Of a stretch of 64,000 nucleotides of DNA, positions 51,001 to 64,000 are shown piece by piece. The translations under genes were made by a program, and so were the position numbers. The notes below the pieces were generated by a model, which was not told the origin of the DNA, searched no databases, and was given only the letters and a program-made list of their open reading frames with translations. The DNA lies in contig CM024182.1 in assembly GCA_013433145.1 (NCBI GenBank), positions 2,342,501 to 2,406,500 on the forward strand, written 5' to 3'. The DNA comes from Ascaris suum (taxonomy: Eukaryota > Nematoda > Chromadorea > Rhabditida > Ascarididae). The first letter of the stretch is position 1. Every line of letters starts with the position of its first letter.

Positions 51001-52439
51001 GAAGTAATTAGCGAATAAGTTAAGAATGGATGCCAGAGGTTTATCAGTATTACGAGACTCTACTATCATATCATCAAAATATACGCCAAAGACTTTCACA
51101 CTAAAGATTGTGCCCTTCACAACGATTAAACATCGTCAACTTTAACTCTGCTAGTAATGCACCAATGAAAAGCGCACCAATGTTACACCATATAAATAAA
51201 TTAATACAATGTCAAATACGAAGTAGAATATTGCGCTGATGAATGGAAGCAACAAAAAGATATCAATGGTCAAAAGCAATATGTCGCAATCGAAATACTT
51301 TTATTGAAATTGAACAATGGAAATAGCGGCTAGCCAATATGGAACCACATTTCATAGCGTATTTGCCGTAACGAGATGAAACACGCTCTCCATCAATTCG
51401 GCTACGCTGAGCAATTCCAACAACCCCCAGCAAGTTATTCGAATAAACGAAAAGGTCTGATGAATCCGAGTTCTGATTCACGATATTTGACCCTCTGAAG
51501 GACAGAGAAATAACTGAGGTCAGTTTGCTTCAGGGGTATCCACTTTCTTTGACCAACAGCAAAACAAGTTATGCTAATAGTATTGTTGCTTAACATTAAC
51601 TACAATCATCAGCAAATTCTATACCAAATTGCTCCATCATCTGACCTTCAATCGTTAGATATAATTGTGCTGTTAAGTATGTTAAAATTATACTTCAATT
51701 CCCCTCTTTTGTCGAACCGGTTTGAAAACTTTTTGAGGAATTCGGCGTAGAAGAAATTAACTAGAGAACCAACTTCACTCATATTTTCACGAATAGCGCA
51801 TAGTATACATATCAATAATTTTTAACGTGTACACTTAATAAAAGTTTTTTATCATTCGCGTGAGCAAAAATACCGCCTCGCTTTGCTCATGTTGTTCGTT
51901 CAAGTATGATTCAACTTATCGGTGATTGGTTGCTATCGATGTTGATGATGCTAAGCAAGCCAAATGTACCACAATAAGGCATTTCGTCCTTATGATTAAT
52001 TTCTTTGTTCGAAATCGCTGCGGTGATTTCGAAACTAGGAAGAGATTGTATCAGAGCGAGTCGCTCGTTACCTTTGAAACTATGAATAACGTGAACTTAC
52101 GACGAGACTCGTGCACGTTATTTATGAATAATGAGATCGGAATAATGGTGGAATATCGATAGGTGACACAGTATGAAGGTTGGCTAGAGGTAATAGGGAA
52201 ACTTCCACCTCGATCGTCAGTGGGTGATGGATAGTGCTCATTGTAAGCACTTGTACCAGCTTCCATTAGCTCTGCAACGAAAAAAATGTATACGGTTTAT
52301 ATAGTTCAGGGTCCGACCTGAGGTAATTTCTCGACTGCAGCGTCGGTTCATCGGCGGCTATAGAAAAAAAAAGGTTAATGATCGTATTGTTGCATAGTCT
52401 CCTTAAAAAGGATACGAAAGACGGTAGTAAATTGATCCC
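48031..52439. other. Gene-poor stretch
   Basis: A minus frame 48303-48614 (103 codons, HSWEIIRQAIVRALSSSLKP) has reasonable composition but no splice support. Otherwise the stretch is AT-rich with short frames only. Confidence 0.35.
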
Positions 52440-52676
52440 ATGAGTTCATCTCATCTCGCAAGCTTATCGGAAGTTGAAGGATTCCTTGAATTAGGACATG
52501 CACTCTACTCTCTGTCGGTCTGTGGAAAGATCTTCAACACGCAAAGGACAAACGGACGTCACTCCCGAGTTTCTAGTCTCAGCACTGCCGGAGGACTGCA
52601 TAAAGCTTTAGTCCTACCAAGATGGGAGCAATTTCACCCAGTAGAATGGCGGATATTGGGATTTAAAGACGTTTGA
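52440..52676 (+). CDS. Candidate small ORF (78 aa)
   Basis: ATG 52440 to TGA 52676 encodes MSSSHLASLSEVEGFLELGH and ends VLPRWEQFHPVEWRILGFKD-V. GC and codon mix resemble coding sequence more than the flanks. No domain is recognised, and no acceptor or poly(A) signal is evident. It might belong to the same locus as the exon-like segments that follow. Confidence 0.25.
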   Translation: MSSSHLASLSEVEGFLELGHALYSLSVCGKIFNTQRTNGRHSRVSSLSTAGGLHKALVLPRWEQFHPVEWRILGFKDV

Positions 52677-52908
52677 TGAAGTAAAAGTGCCATAGATAGA
52701 GTTTGCCGTTAGCACGATCCTTAGTGCCGCGCCGCTAAAGTAGTTACTCTGCAGTAGTGCGCGTTTTAGGTTGAGCCTTCAGGGCCTCTTCTCTTGTTCT
52801 GTTGACTATCTACGTTTGTCTTTTTTCAATAGTTTCTCGTTTGTTGAGCTAAAAAATACTTAAAAAGCATACAACTTTATTCTACTTGCAACTATTGGCT
52901 CATCATCA

Positions 52909-54466
52909 TGGACGAACGCGACGATGTACGTCTATGATTTTATCGATATATGGGAGAGGCGAGGGAAGCTAAAGATGGGAAGAAGGGATGGCTGGCGATT
53001 AAAACTGCAAACGGAAGCATCATTATATCTCGGTATGAGATACATTTCTTTCGTGATCTTTTGCACTCTTCTCTCCACTTGACATTTGGAAATTGGTACT
53101 GCATACTACTAAAAGATATCGGATACAGCACCGTTGATCAGCCGCGGAACAAATTACAACTCTTTTCTTGCACATTTCTAAACTGCAGTTTTTTTTCGGT
53201 GCTCCAGCAGCAGCTGAGCGCTCATTCGTCTGTTATTTTCAAAGCGAAAATACCAGAAATCATCAAAAAGACCATTCGAAATATTGCAATATATTTCTGC
53301 AAAAAAATATTCTTTTCTCCGATAAGGCATGCTCATCTTCTTGAACAACAGCATTCTCTCTCGCTCAGTCGGATTCGCACATACGAAATCGCCCTAGCCC
53401 GATGGAAGAGTTGATTCATTTGTTTGTGCGCAATAGTCTCGCCTTAGTGACAAGGGGCTTACTACGATAGCATGATTCCTTCTCCTATAGGTGGGAAACG
53501 GGTCATTGATCTGTCTTATGCTGGACGTTGACCATGGAAGGTTTAAAAGTATATCAGTCCTCTCTCTGCTTCCACCTCTCCCTTTGCCAGGTCCGTTTTC
53601 CGCCAAGCCTTCCACAGTCTTGCTATTGTCGAAAGATGAAGGCGTTATGGAGCAGCTATATGGCCCGGAATCATCGCAGATTCTTATATGTACTAGCGAC
53701 GAAAATAAAGAACGTATGTGCTATGATTTCACCTCAAAAGCCATATTTCTGAATGAATCAATTTTTGAGGAAGAAAGGCAAATCGCTTAGTTAGTACGAA
53801 TGCGCCAATAGAACGAGGATTTGAACTTTTCACATTGTATAAGTTGTTATGAAAGCAATAAATTTATTTGCCATTCCTCTCGGTAAATAATGAGAATTGA
53901 TAAATTTTATATCCAACAGTTATTAGATTTTTATATCCAAAGAGATAAAAGTGCGTCGCATTTAAACACTGAGTAATGTCAACAAAATTGCGACACTTAG
54001 GCATCTTTTATCGAAATTGATACGCGTTAAAGACTCCGCAACCTCCAGAAAATGTGTTTAATACGTAATCGTTTCCTCGAGCAAGGATGCGGTAAAGAAG
54101 AGTTTATAAGCCATGTACCTCACATTCTGTTTGCAAGTCTATGATGCACATCAAGTTTATTGTGTTGGTCGATATCATTCTATGTGGCCGCAAGAGTCAG
54201 GTGTATAGTGTAGTGCTCTAAAGCCTTAATTTTTTTTCTTGCAGTCCGAAAATCAAAAGAAGAATATCTCGAGGGACCTCTTCAATGTCCTAGTCCTTGC
54301 TAGACCTGATTTCTACCGAATATTTGTACTGAAATTCGACTTGCCCCCAACATTTGCCCATACGGTTCCATACATTGGCATAAGCAAGCGACCACACCCG
54401 ATCACATTACTCAGCGTTCTACTGTGCTCGTATATTAAAATGGATTTGCTGCGAATTCCCTTATAA
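52909..54466 (+). CDS. Exon cluster, gene model unresolved
   Basis: Several signals line up. A short first exon 52909-52926 (MDERDD, donor GTACGT, phase 0) can join 53591-53713 (acceptor CCCTTTGCCAG, donor GTATGT, phase 0, VRFPPSLPQSCYCRKMKALW...) and then 54245-54466 (acceptor TTTTTTTCTTGCAG, SENQKKNISRDLFNVLVLAR..., TAA). Alternatively the exon starting at 53591 is terminal in another frame: read in phase 1 it gives PFSAKPSTVLLLSKDEGVME... to TAG at 53790, with AATAAA at 53857-53862, and would take one of the upstream phase-1 first exons. A separate ATG at 52950 (MGEAREAKDGKKGWLAIKTA) runs to a GTATGA donor at 53033. The models exclude each other. No family is recognised in any of them. Confidence 0.28.
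53857..53862 (+). terminator. AATAAA after the 53591-53790 frame
   Basis: The signal lies 67 bases past the TAG at 53790, a typical spacing for a short nematode 3' UTR. It supports the terminal-exon reading of that segment. Confidence 0.35.
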
Positions 54467-55192
54467 AGTACCTTAACACCTGCAATCGCTTTCTTTGATA
54501 AGCCCATAAACATAAGAATTCCCTCAACTTCCACCATCAAAACTTTACGAAGAAGTAGGCTGTCCATTCAATGAAACCCTTTAAATGTTGCGAGGTTCAT
54601 ATGCCTCAATTTAGCAAAGAAGATGTAATATTCGGCAAAAGTGGTAGTTCACAAAGGAGGGAATAGTGGCTTCAATAGACGTGCTAAAAATCGCAAATAA
54701 GAACAAGAAACTGCAATATTTATTCAGAAGAAAGAAAAGAATTGAAAACACCCATACAATGGATATAAAAGAGAAATGCGATGAAAAAAGGCATAAAAAC
54801 ATGCGTAGAGTAAATCATATACGAAAATAACTACTGAATGAGAAACACAAAACTCGGTGATGATACGATAGCAATGCTTATGAGGCATTTAAGCTACATG
54901 AACATATTGTGAGCATTCGCTTGAGGCACCCTTTGCAGTGGTCACTTAGCGTGTCTAGACGTCAGAGATGCGGTAAACGCAGACATGAGGGCGGCGCTAT
55001 CCTCCTCCATATTTGCAGGTTGTAAGTCTGAAACAAAAAAAAATGCATCATTGAAGAGGGAATTCTCTCCCGTAATTGTAAGCAGAAATTAAATTTTTCT
55101 TTACTTATAAATTGAAATGAACGTTACGAATGGTGTATTGTAAAATGAGCTATAGCAATTCTGATATTTGGGTTGGAAATCATGTGAAGCGA
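54467..55192. other. Non-coding stretch
   Basis: Nothing supported. A minus frame 54313-54567 is open but overlaps the plus-strand candidate exon. Confidence 0.4.
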
Positions 55193-55573
55193 CTAACTCT
55201 GCATCCAGTACACAACATCTGTTTTTGCTATTCGTAGGGTTTCATCTATGGCTTTCTCTAATCTTTTTACTGGTCGGGGATATTTTTCTTTGGCACCGCT
55301 AAGTCTCATGGTTCCGATCATGTCCCATCTCTCCCTTATTCCTTTAGTTTCACCTCTTTTCTTCATTATCACTCTCCCTCCTTCCCGCGTTGACCTCTTC
55401 TTTTTTCTTCTGTTCTTCCTTGCTCTTGACTCCTCCATTAGCTCTTTCCTTCCTTTCATACCCGCTGTATTTCTAAATTTTCTAGGCCAAAGGAATGTTC
55501 CTTCGGGAGTCGCAATGTGGGAGAATGAAATGAAAGAGAGATTATGCACACGATGAAACGTGCACAATCGCAT
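55193..55573 (-). CDS. Candidate basic ORF (126 aa)
   Basis: Minus strand, ATG 55573 to TAG 55193. The middle is Lys/Arg/Glu-rich (RARKNRRKKKRSTREGGR) and the end (PVKRLEKAIDETLRIAKTD) could be helical. The strand is very purine-rich with AGA/AGG codons, unlike the two well-supported genes, so the open frame may simply reflect base composition. The opposite strand is also open (102 codons, Leu/Phe/Pro-rich). No poly(A) signal is close by. Confidence 0.25.
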   Translation of the reverse strand: MRLCTFHRVHNLSFISFSHIATPEGTFLWPRKFRNTAGMKGRKELMEESRARKNRRKKKRSTREGGRVIMKKRGETKGIRERWDMIGTMRLSGAKEKYPRPVKRLEKAIDETLRIAKTDVVYWMQS

Positions 55574-58500
55574 AATTTATGAATGGCGTCTCTTTGACCG
55601 TCTATATAGCTGTCCGTTTTTCTGCCGTATTACGAAATAGGACGACGATGTTGTGTTCTACCGTCGGTTGGCCAAACCATTGCTTTCTGTTGAAGTGTGA
55701 GTGCAATGTAATGCAATTGCGCGCAATTGGTGTCAGACGGCACAATCATAGGTTTTCCTCGTGGTTGGGCATTGCTTCTTCATTTAATGTGAAAGTATGA
55801 AACCGCGGATAAAATTGGCCTTAAATCTTCCAAGGTTTCTAAGCAGGTGTGCGAGTGGCGGGTGTAGGAATAGGAAGTGAGGACTCCTATTTAGGAGGGG
55901 GTTTTATTCGAAGTTTCACGATAACTCTATTTTCACTAATAGAAGGTTTGGTTACAGCTATCTAGCGCTCTGATTATCGTTTTCCAAAGTGATGTCAGGC
56001 TAGCCCAGGTGGTGAAGAAGTTCGCGACAGTATCAAAGAGATTACAGGAGATTGAGTGGTTATAGGAGATTATTCAGAATAAATGCCGCAGGGCAAGTGC
56101 CAGTGTGTTTGCGTAGATTTTCCAGAGTTTATTGCATGAGAAACTGAAGGTGAACTCAGGTAAACACATTAGCATTGAGTTGGACGGTTATAGGGTTGAG
56201 TTAAAAAATTTAACTACCATGATCACCCATTTCCACGTAAGCTGAATGGCTAGAATGAGGGCTTGATATTCCGGAACTTCTAAAATGGAAAAAACAAAAC
56301 ACCAAACTTCAAATATTTTAGAAGCTTATGAAAAGGTTGTTAGACGCAAGCTTAATATCAATGACGATTGAATAAGACATCGCAAATGTGTTGCATCGTA
56401 CAATTGTTTAGTCTTCTATTCACGGAATATGTTTCGTATTTGATTTCTGCAGAATCGTCTCATTAAAATTATGGATCGTCTTCCGTTTCAAATGGCAATA
56501 TCAGGGTCGTTTTTTAAATTAGAGTCGACTGCTTTTTGATCATATCCGAATTGCTTCTTTTTTTTCAACATTATATCCGTTAAAAAAAATTCGGCTAAAT
56601 AAAATGATTTTTCGGAAGTGATTTTTCATTTTCACTTTAAATTTCATAACGTCTATGAGATGAATCATATATAGTGATTGATAAAGGAGAACTTGATAGA
56701 TGAGAGTAGAGAAAATTTCACGCAATGAGAATGAAATAAGATCTTCGAAATAACGCATTGTCGTCAATTGGTTGAATGCTTTGTTGAAAGAAGATTACGT
56801 ATATACTTGTACACGTTTTTTTTTTTTGCAGTTTGCCGCATTTGGTTCTTCGTATAACTTGTGAACTGTTGTTTCACATCAATCACACTAAAACTACAAC
56901 AATACCGCCAATGTGTTGAACTTGCGAAATCTTTTAGCGTTTCACTTAGTGAAGACAGACGGCTGTCAGCACATTCAACGGCGAGGCTATTCACTTTGTC
57001 TGGCAATGTTAAATGGTTGAAATGAGCTAGACAACTTTCGCCTCTCTATATAGTGGTAAAAACTACTACAGCCTCTGCATACTGCAGTTAGAATGGAGTG
57101 TGATATTTATATGAATTAAGTGTAATGTGTTGGCCTATACAATTATTATACTATAATCCGTACTTTGTACGTATCAAGGGTTGCCTGTCACATATGAAAT
57201 ACCGAATACCCCGCAATTGAAATTGAATTTGAAAACAAAATGATCGATAAACGAGAACTTAATTTTACTAACATCATCTATTACAAACTTTTTTTTCATC
57301 TTAGAGGCTATGTTTGTCACTTTCAAAGAATAAAACCTCATTGGAAAATGAATCGAATCGAGAATATATTGCGTAAAAATTTCGAAAGTTTCTATCAAAT
57401 GATAGCAACAAATTTTATTTTTTATACATTATTCATCTGATAGCGAATAAAGTTGGTGTCTTGGAGCGTGAAAAATTCAACATTAACGAACGAAACAAAA
57501 GCAATCTGTATCGTTTATGTGTCCATTAAGATACCGACTAAGCAACAGATGTTGTGATGAAAGCACTCTAATGTTTTAGCGAATTCACTCAGATCCATTA
57601 TATCAATCAACGAACAACGAAGTTTTCTATAGTTTATTGAAGCGCACTTAACGACTTGCAAAATCTTAGAAATACTTTTTCTTTATACGTTGAAAACTTT
57701 TTCTGAATATTTAATCTTTTTATGATATGCAAATGTGCATAAATTTTATGCAAAACGCTATTTTGAGTGATACTTTCATAATGAGGATATTGTCATTTAA
57801 GAAATTATACAAGTTGGCGAATAATTTTTCAATTTTCAGTTCTTTTTTTGCCATTTATTTGTAATAATAAATCTACCAATTGTGAAATTAGTGATATTTG
57901 TTTGTGATTATATATAAACAAAGTTACATATATACGCCTATCATTGTCTATTTACTCGCCTCCCACTGATTCGTTTTTACACGGTCCATTGCAATATTTA
58001 GTTGGTATGCGAAGTGAATATGACTAGTGAATTGACACTCGTATGGCCGTTCGTTCACCTATGAGCTAAATTGCCAAAATATGCATATCTCGTAAAAATC
58101 ATTAAAACGGCTACTTACTCAGTTATTAAATCAGCGAAATTAAATTTTCACAAAATTTTTGCATTGATTTTCGTAAACATTCATAAATATTTATGAGCTA
58201 TCAGTTAGAATCCTCTATAAGTTACCGGCATTTTTTATTGATAAATATCTATATAATCTATCGATATAATTAGGGCTTTTTAGGGCATTTTTAGCTAAGT
58301 TTGACGATGTGCAAAACAACAATAACACAATAGCATTTACAGGAAATTAATGGATCTAGATTTAAAACTCGTTTCCTCTGCGAGTCTTCGCATAAATAGT
58401 AAGTTATAAGTATACTAACAACGACTTAATTAAAGTACATACGCACAAATAATATCAGGTTGTTTTGTTTTCGATTGCAAATATAAAATATTGCCATAGG

Positions 58501-58824
58501 TGTTCCTAACGAACTGTTCTTGTGTTGCCGTTTGTGCTTATTCGCCATTCTTAGAAAAATTGATTATGTAGTTAAACATCATTTTCGAAAATCTCCTAAT
58601 TAAAATCATCAAGATGAACTCTTTTCCCGGAAAGAAAGATTTCCGGAAACTAAATGTTTATTTAAATTCTACTTTTAATTCATTCATAGTATTTCTCGAG
58701 ATTCTGAAGATGGTGTGTGTCCGTGACTGTTGTCGCGAACTAATCTTTTCATTTTACATAGAGCACATCATTAAACTACATCCGAATATTTAGCTTTATC
58801 GCAGTTGATACATATATAAATCAT
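55574..58824. other. Non-coding stretch
   Basis: AT-rich, no supported gene. A pyrimidine-rich acceptor-like site ends near 56831 without a good exon behind it. Confidence 0.4.
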
Positions 58825-59109
58825 ATGACACATTCATATAACTATATGACATATCCATATAATTATATAACACCCCTCATCGCTATACTGAAAGAGAATC
58901 TAACGTTAGGATGTGAAAAAGAAACCGAATCCGTTTTATATGTTAGTCGGCATTTCTTTGACGTCGAGACAGTTTCTGCTCCAAGAAAAAAGAGAGATAC
59001 ACTTCATATGTCGGGTGCATCTTTGTATGTAGTGTCGAATAACATAACGTGTTATTCGTCCTCCAATATTGTTTGCGCAACAAAAAAACCAAAGAAGGTG
59101 CAACCGTAA
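58825..59109 (+). CDS. Candidate ORF (94 codons) ending in AATAAA and an A tract
   Basis: The first 25 codons are AT-repeat-like (Tyr/Asn-rich). From about 58890 the sequence becomes coding-like: LTLGCEKETESVLYVSRHFF and then APRKKRDTLHMSGASLYVVS, ending ATKKPKKVQP and TAA at 59107. AATAAA lies at 59124-59129 and 17 consecutive A at 59132-59148. It may be the last exon of a gene, a reinserted mRNA copy, or chance. No family is recognised. Confidence 0.25.
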   Translation: MTHSYNYMTYPYNYITPLIAILKENLTLGCEKETESVLYVSRHFFDVETVSAPRKKRDTLHMSGASLYVVSNNITCYSSSNIVCATKKPKKVQP

Positions 59110-59131
59110 GAACATTGCGCTAAAATAAAGC

Positions 59132-59148
59132 AAAAAAAAAAAAAAAAA
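59132..59148 (+). repeat. A17 tract after AATAAA
   Basis: Seventeen A begin two bases after AATAAAG. The spacing is shorter than for a normal cleavage site, which weakens the retrocopy reading. Confidence 0.85.
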
Positions 59149-62100
59149 CAAGACGCGCTTTCGATGAAAAAAGATAGACTGAAGAAAAACTTTGCAATGA
59201 AAAAGAAAACAACAACAATTAGGCAAACATAAAAACAGCAATAAAAAACAACAACACTTTTTTGGTGATCGATTAGGGTATTCTTTGAACATTTTCCTTA
59301 AACCTATTGTATGAATAATTAATCTTCCTAACACCAATAGTATGAATAATTACTTTAACTGACAATAAACCCAACTGTCAATAAGAAATTTTATTACTGA
59401 AATAAGCGGCTGCCAATAAACAAAGTTGCTTGCTAAGGAATCAAGGTTGCAAAGTTTCCCCCAATATATTGCTAGGGTCACCAATTCGTTCATTTTTTTT
59501 TCTCTTCTTAAAGACCGAATTGCCTTAAAGAGTATAAAAAGTAGGGCGATTTAAAAAATTATTCAAGACAGTAGTTTTCATGCGTACGAACATGAAAAGA
59601 CGAATGATCTAGATGCAATGTTTTCGCCTCTCATTAGGACCAATAACAACTATATAGCTAATAGCAACAAGGGGGTTATTTCCGGTTGTATTACGGTAAA
59701 TTTTTAACGCATAAATGTTGAGGCAATGCGTACTACAGCTGCTAATCTGTGCAACAATATGCAATCCGATACCAGACCACTCATTCGACTCAATAATTGA
59801 CATATCGCTAACGTTTGCGCAGGTGCGAATTTGTGTCGCACTCATTGGCGCCGTTTGCATTGCTTTTTCGCGCAAATATATTCTCATTACAGTAATCCAT
59901 AAATGATTGAATTTTTTTTTCTTCCGGTTTATACATCATCGTTTGCAATTTGATCATAAATTATCTATTGTTATATTAGATTGGATAATTTTTTTAAAAC
60001 TCTTTTCCTTAACGTTCTATAGACAAAACATTCTGTAGATAAAAATCAATTAAACAAGCGTTTTGAGACAATTATTTCTTGAGAATAAAATATATGATTC
60101 AAATTGAACTAAAAAAAAGAGCGAAATATAATTTCTACAATCGTTGTGAATCGAAATTTGATAGTTCTCTATTTTTTCCAACTCTTTCCGGTCAACTTGT
60201 CGGCGAATTCTTTCCACTAATGGTAGCTAGCACTTATAAACTAATTAAGGGCACTTATCGAAAACACTTCTACACTCTTTAGTTGCTCATTTATTCCACA
60301 GGTGAGATTATGATGCAACTAAAGGCGGTAATATCAAAAAAAATTCCATAAATGAACAGAATGCTATAAATGATGCGTAATCACTCTTGAACCTATCACA
60401 TTCATCGTAGTCGATATTCATTCGCTTACCAATCAGCAATGGTAACGTCGATTCTCCGCTCTTTTAGCCGTTTGGTAATCAATGAATCCGCTGAGATTCT
60501 CATTGGTTTTGATGAAATATGGAAGCTGTACATTTGTCGCTTGTTGCAAATTGAGATTGCGAAGTTTTTCAATCTGAGATATTCGATACAATATGAGAAA
60601 ATCTCATTTTATATGACTAAAAACTAGATTAGAAGTTGTAAAGAACATATAAACCCCGATTAAAGAATTTCTTAGTTCATTGCAAAGAGTTCAATTGCGA
60701 TGAACTTCTGAACTATTCACTCAAATTTATGACGATAATGTTAATCGATTTTTTTTGATGCATTCATTAGCTATGATTAGCTATGAGTTTAGCAATTTTT
60801 AGTATCAATTTTTTTACAGTCATCATAATTTCATTTATATATTTTCCTCAATAAAAAAAAATATGCGGATTTTGGATTCCAGTTTTTTTTTTTTGAGAAA
60901 AATATACCATTTTAAAGAATAAATTGAAAATAATAGCGGAAATTTTATTTTCCCATCAAAACATTTAAAAATTTTCAATCATTATCACTGTTTTATTTAT
61001 TTTCCTTCAAACTTCAGCTCATCTCTATTGAACTTATTACCGTTCGCATTAAAACTCATCTCATCGACCATATGGCGGTGCGAAAACAATAGTCAATATT
61101 TTAATATTTACTCATTGCATTTACTATGACAATGTTTATGCAAAGGAGATGGTAAGTAACGATGGGACAGGAAGTGATTGACGTGAAAAGACAGACACCA
61201 CGACGGAACGATTGGTTGGCGAGGGAAGATAGTGTTACGCAATAGGAAAACGAACGGCCATAAGGGCATTGCGATTACAGGACGACAGTCAAGGCAAGAT
61301 ACTGCTTCGATGAGATCTTATTACTCTTAATAAGCGCTCGTGTGAATGCGGCTTCTTTGTGCTACTATTGATTAATAAATGACATAACAGTAATGGCGGT
61401 TAGTTCAAAAGGTCATCAATGGAGACAGTCATTAATTGAGCGGTAAAGGGCAATTCCTTATTTATCCAGAACTTATTGTTAAAAGGAGTGGATAATTCGT
61501 AAGTATTATGATGAATAAAATTCAGTTCGAATTTTAAGTACAAATATAGTATTAAATTTCGAATGTGCAAGTACAATTAACACAAATTTTCATCAAAATC
61601 AACTGAAAACCTGGCTAGAGCCATTATAATCTCAATAAGTTGCCAATGTTAAAAGAACTCGTCCCTAGTCGATGGAAATCACACAACTTTTCTTTCCGGA
61701 ATTTTCATCGCAGCCGACTAAATCACTTTTGGGCGAAATACCTTCTTAGAAGAGTACACCTCTTCCTCTCCCAGCAGCATTTCGTACCGCTGCACAATTT
61801 TTTCCACTTGACTTTCCTATCAGAATGGTCTGTGCTAAACGCTTTTCGACGAGGTCACCCAGACAAATTTCTCACCGACTTTGTCATTCCTGTTTCCTTA
61901 TCGGTATTCCACCACCAGAAATCGTCTCCTCGCATTGCAGTACTCAACACAGAAAACGTTGGTCTTCTACAACAATGTGAGAAAAGGTTGACAGCACCAA
62001 CTTAGTGCCCTGTTCTAAGCGGATATAAGAACTTCTGAAGATTATATAACGGCGAGTTTATCACTGCTCATGAACAAAGAAAAATTCGTCCAAGTTTACT

Positions 62101-64000
62101 GTTCACTCAACCGTTCAAAAACATCTCCAAAAGGTTGCTGTTGATGAATTATTGTTGAAGATGTAGGTAATTTCCTACTCTCAAATTGCCATTTATGGGT
62201 CACTAAGCTGTTTATATTCGAATTGCTTCTATTACAGTGCCATAGATTAACGGATTATAACGCACCATTAAATGAGAGTAAAAATGCCGCCATTAGAGGT
62301 GATTTGTAAGCGAACAGTTTGCTAATAATAATTAGTAGGATGCAAAGCGGTAATTTACGCTCAATGGAAACCTTAAAGCGATGCGGAATAACGTTTGAAA
62401 ATTGATAGCGAAAAAGCGGTACGATTACGGAAGATAAGTGCATTTCAACTGTGCGAAACTATGAAGCCATATAATCACAACCACAATGCGTTCATTTCTC
62501 GGATACAAGAGTGAGTGGATTTTCCGATAATATATTGGATGAGATCTTTTGTATCATTTAACGTTTAGGGCAGCAATTGTTATATGTATATGTAAATCAT
62601 AAGAGTATTAAATAAAAACTCATGTAACTTTGTATTGGACGGAATTAATATCGTAACAACTCTTGACAGTACCTCAATGACGAAATGAAGATAGTCAATT
62701 TTGTGTCCTTTAGGCTAATTCCAAAAAATGCTTTCAAAACCAGGAGTGAAACGTCTGCAGTGAGAGTGCCGTGTTCAGTTTTCTAGCACATAAACGTATA
62801 CTGATCTGAAGTATGTTGTTTGAAAACAACATAAGAAAGAAAGCAGAGGTAGTTGACATAAGAGCGTGACCTAAAATGAACTCCACTATTCTGACCAACT
62901 GCGTAAATACTGTACGGTAGATTTAAGATTGCAGATGTATTTACATTTATACCGTTATGTTTACCCAACAGTTTTGGTGAACTTTCGATGATTGCATAAG
63001 CAATTTGCCACTTAAGTGATCGAACTAAACATCGAACTAAATAAATTCGAGTAAATACTTCAGGTCACACATATTCAAGCATATCAAATCACTCTTATTG
63101 CTTCATAATATATTTTCTCAGTCATTAAAAAAACGCACCAATTCTGGCATACAAAAGTGCCATATGTGTGAGTTCGATTGACCACTGGCGCCTCGCTGTG
63201 CTAGTAAATCATTATAGTGTAAACAGAATGCGGATTGTGGTGTCAAGCCAATTGCATAACGCTCAGTGAAACCTGTGGCACTTCTCTCGTTGCATTTATT
63301 TTCTCACTTCTTCCATAACTTAGTTATTTATAAAAGAGGTAAGACGTCTTATAATGAAAAAAAAGCCCATAAAAGTATGCGTCTATGAGTTCATTATGGT
63401 AATAGCATATAATGCATGAAATTAGTGACTGGTTAATTATTTCTTGGAAATTACGCGTTAGGTTTTCGATGGTAGCGCAAGAGCATTTTCCGTTTCCAGC
63501 GTACTCGCGATAACTTTACTAGTGCAGTCTAAAGTAAACCCCATTTCCAATCCCCTAAAACCACTTTGTTCTAATAAGTTCCTACATACAACTCTCAAGG
63601 ATATTGCGCAACAATTACTTCATCTGACGGGCTCAGTTTAGTGTTCAGTTAGCGACCTCACTGTATATTTTTTGACTGCATTGTGCACTTTCATTTTTGC
63701 CTCCTCGATTAGGAAATAAGGGGAGAGAAGGGATGAACAACTCGTCCCGAAATGGATGGGAATGTTGCACACTTTTGAGAAATTACGAACGTCAAAAAAC
63801 AGAAGCTATAAGCTTCATCGGAAGAATTGCAATGAGCTCTATGTGAAAGAGAAACATATACCGTATTTGATGAAAGTTGTCTTCGCAAATGTTTTTTAAA
63901 TATAAACATCCCTTGCTTTTTGTGGAGTGCACATGAGGTGTGTCAGGTGGGAGGTGAGGAGGAAACAATAAGTTATTAAGTTTATTTTATAAGAACCTAT
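59149..64000. other. Non-coding stretch to the window end
   Basis: No supported gene. The words TATGAATAATTA are repeated near 59309 and 59341. A plus frame 61640-62005 (121 codons, His/Phe-rich) lacks splice or start support. A short ATG-to-GTAAGT segment lies at 61126-61151. Confidence 0.4.

Noticed and set aside
54313..54567. Minus ORF opposite the candidate exon at 54245-54466
   Set aside because: No splice or poly(A) support; the plus strand has a strong acceptor.

Overview
The window looks like AT-rich nuclear DNA of an animal, most probably a nematode. Introns are GT-AG, and the 3' splice sites are short and pyrimidine-rich (TTTCCAG, TTTACAG, CTTTCAG, TTTGCAG types). Non-coding DNA is rich in homopolymers and microsatellites. 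I see no operons of bacterial type, no rRNA and no convincing tRNA. The species cannot be read from the sequence, and the nematode assignment is an inference.

Two loci are well supported. (1) About 3.54-11.6 kb, plus strand: a very long, intrinsically disordered protein. It has an acidic Glu/Ser/Thr-rich N-terminal part, a central array of about 30 Pro/Gln/Glu-rich units of about 33 residues, and a Lys/Arg-rich C-terminal part. Its frame is broken by one in-frame TGA and four frame changes. Two of those are the same one-base loss, copied by a recent 800-bp duplication inside the array. (2) 24.298-28.530 kb, plus strand: a five-exon gene for a 552-residue protein. An acidic disordered leader of about 130 residues is followed by four tandem dynein light chain (LC8/DYNLL-type) domains. 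All four introns are phase 2 and cut each LC8 domain at the same place, after helix 1. I could join these exons by hand with no frame conflict.

The rest is gene-poor. There are only low-confidence candidates: a small two-exon coiled-coil-like gene on the minus strand (0.8-1.1 kb), a minus ORF just upstream of the LC8 gene, an antisense ORF inside LC8 intron 4, isolated exon-like segments at 31, 33-35, 42, 44-45 and 48 kb, an exon cluster at 52.4-54.5 kb, a basic minus ORF at 55 kb, and an ORF ending in AATAAA plus a 17-A tract at 59 kb. Large stretches (12-24 kb, 28.8-52 kb, 55.6-64 kb) hold mainly microsatellites, minisatellites, G/C homopolymers and hairpins. These could be intergenic or long introns of genes whose other exons lie outside the window.

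No functional link between the two main genes can be shown. The candidate most worth pursuing as undescribed biology is the tandem four-LC8 protein with its regular exon architecture. Second is the repeat-array gene, whose internal duplication carries a frameshift.
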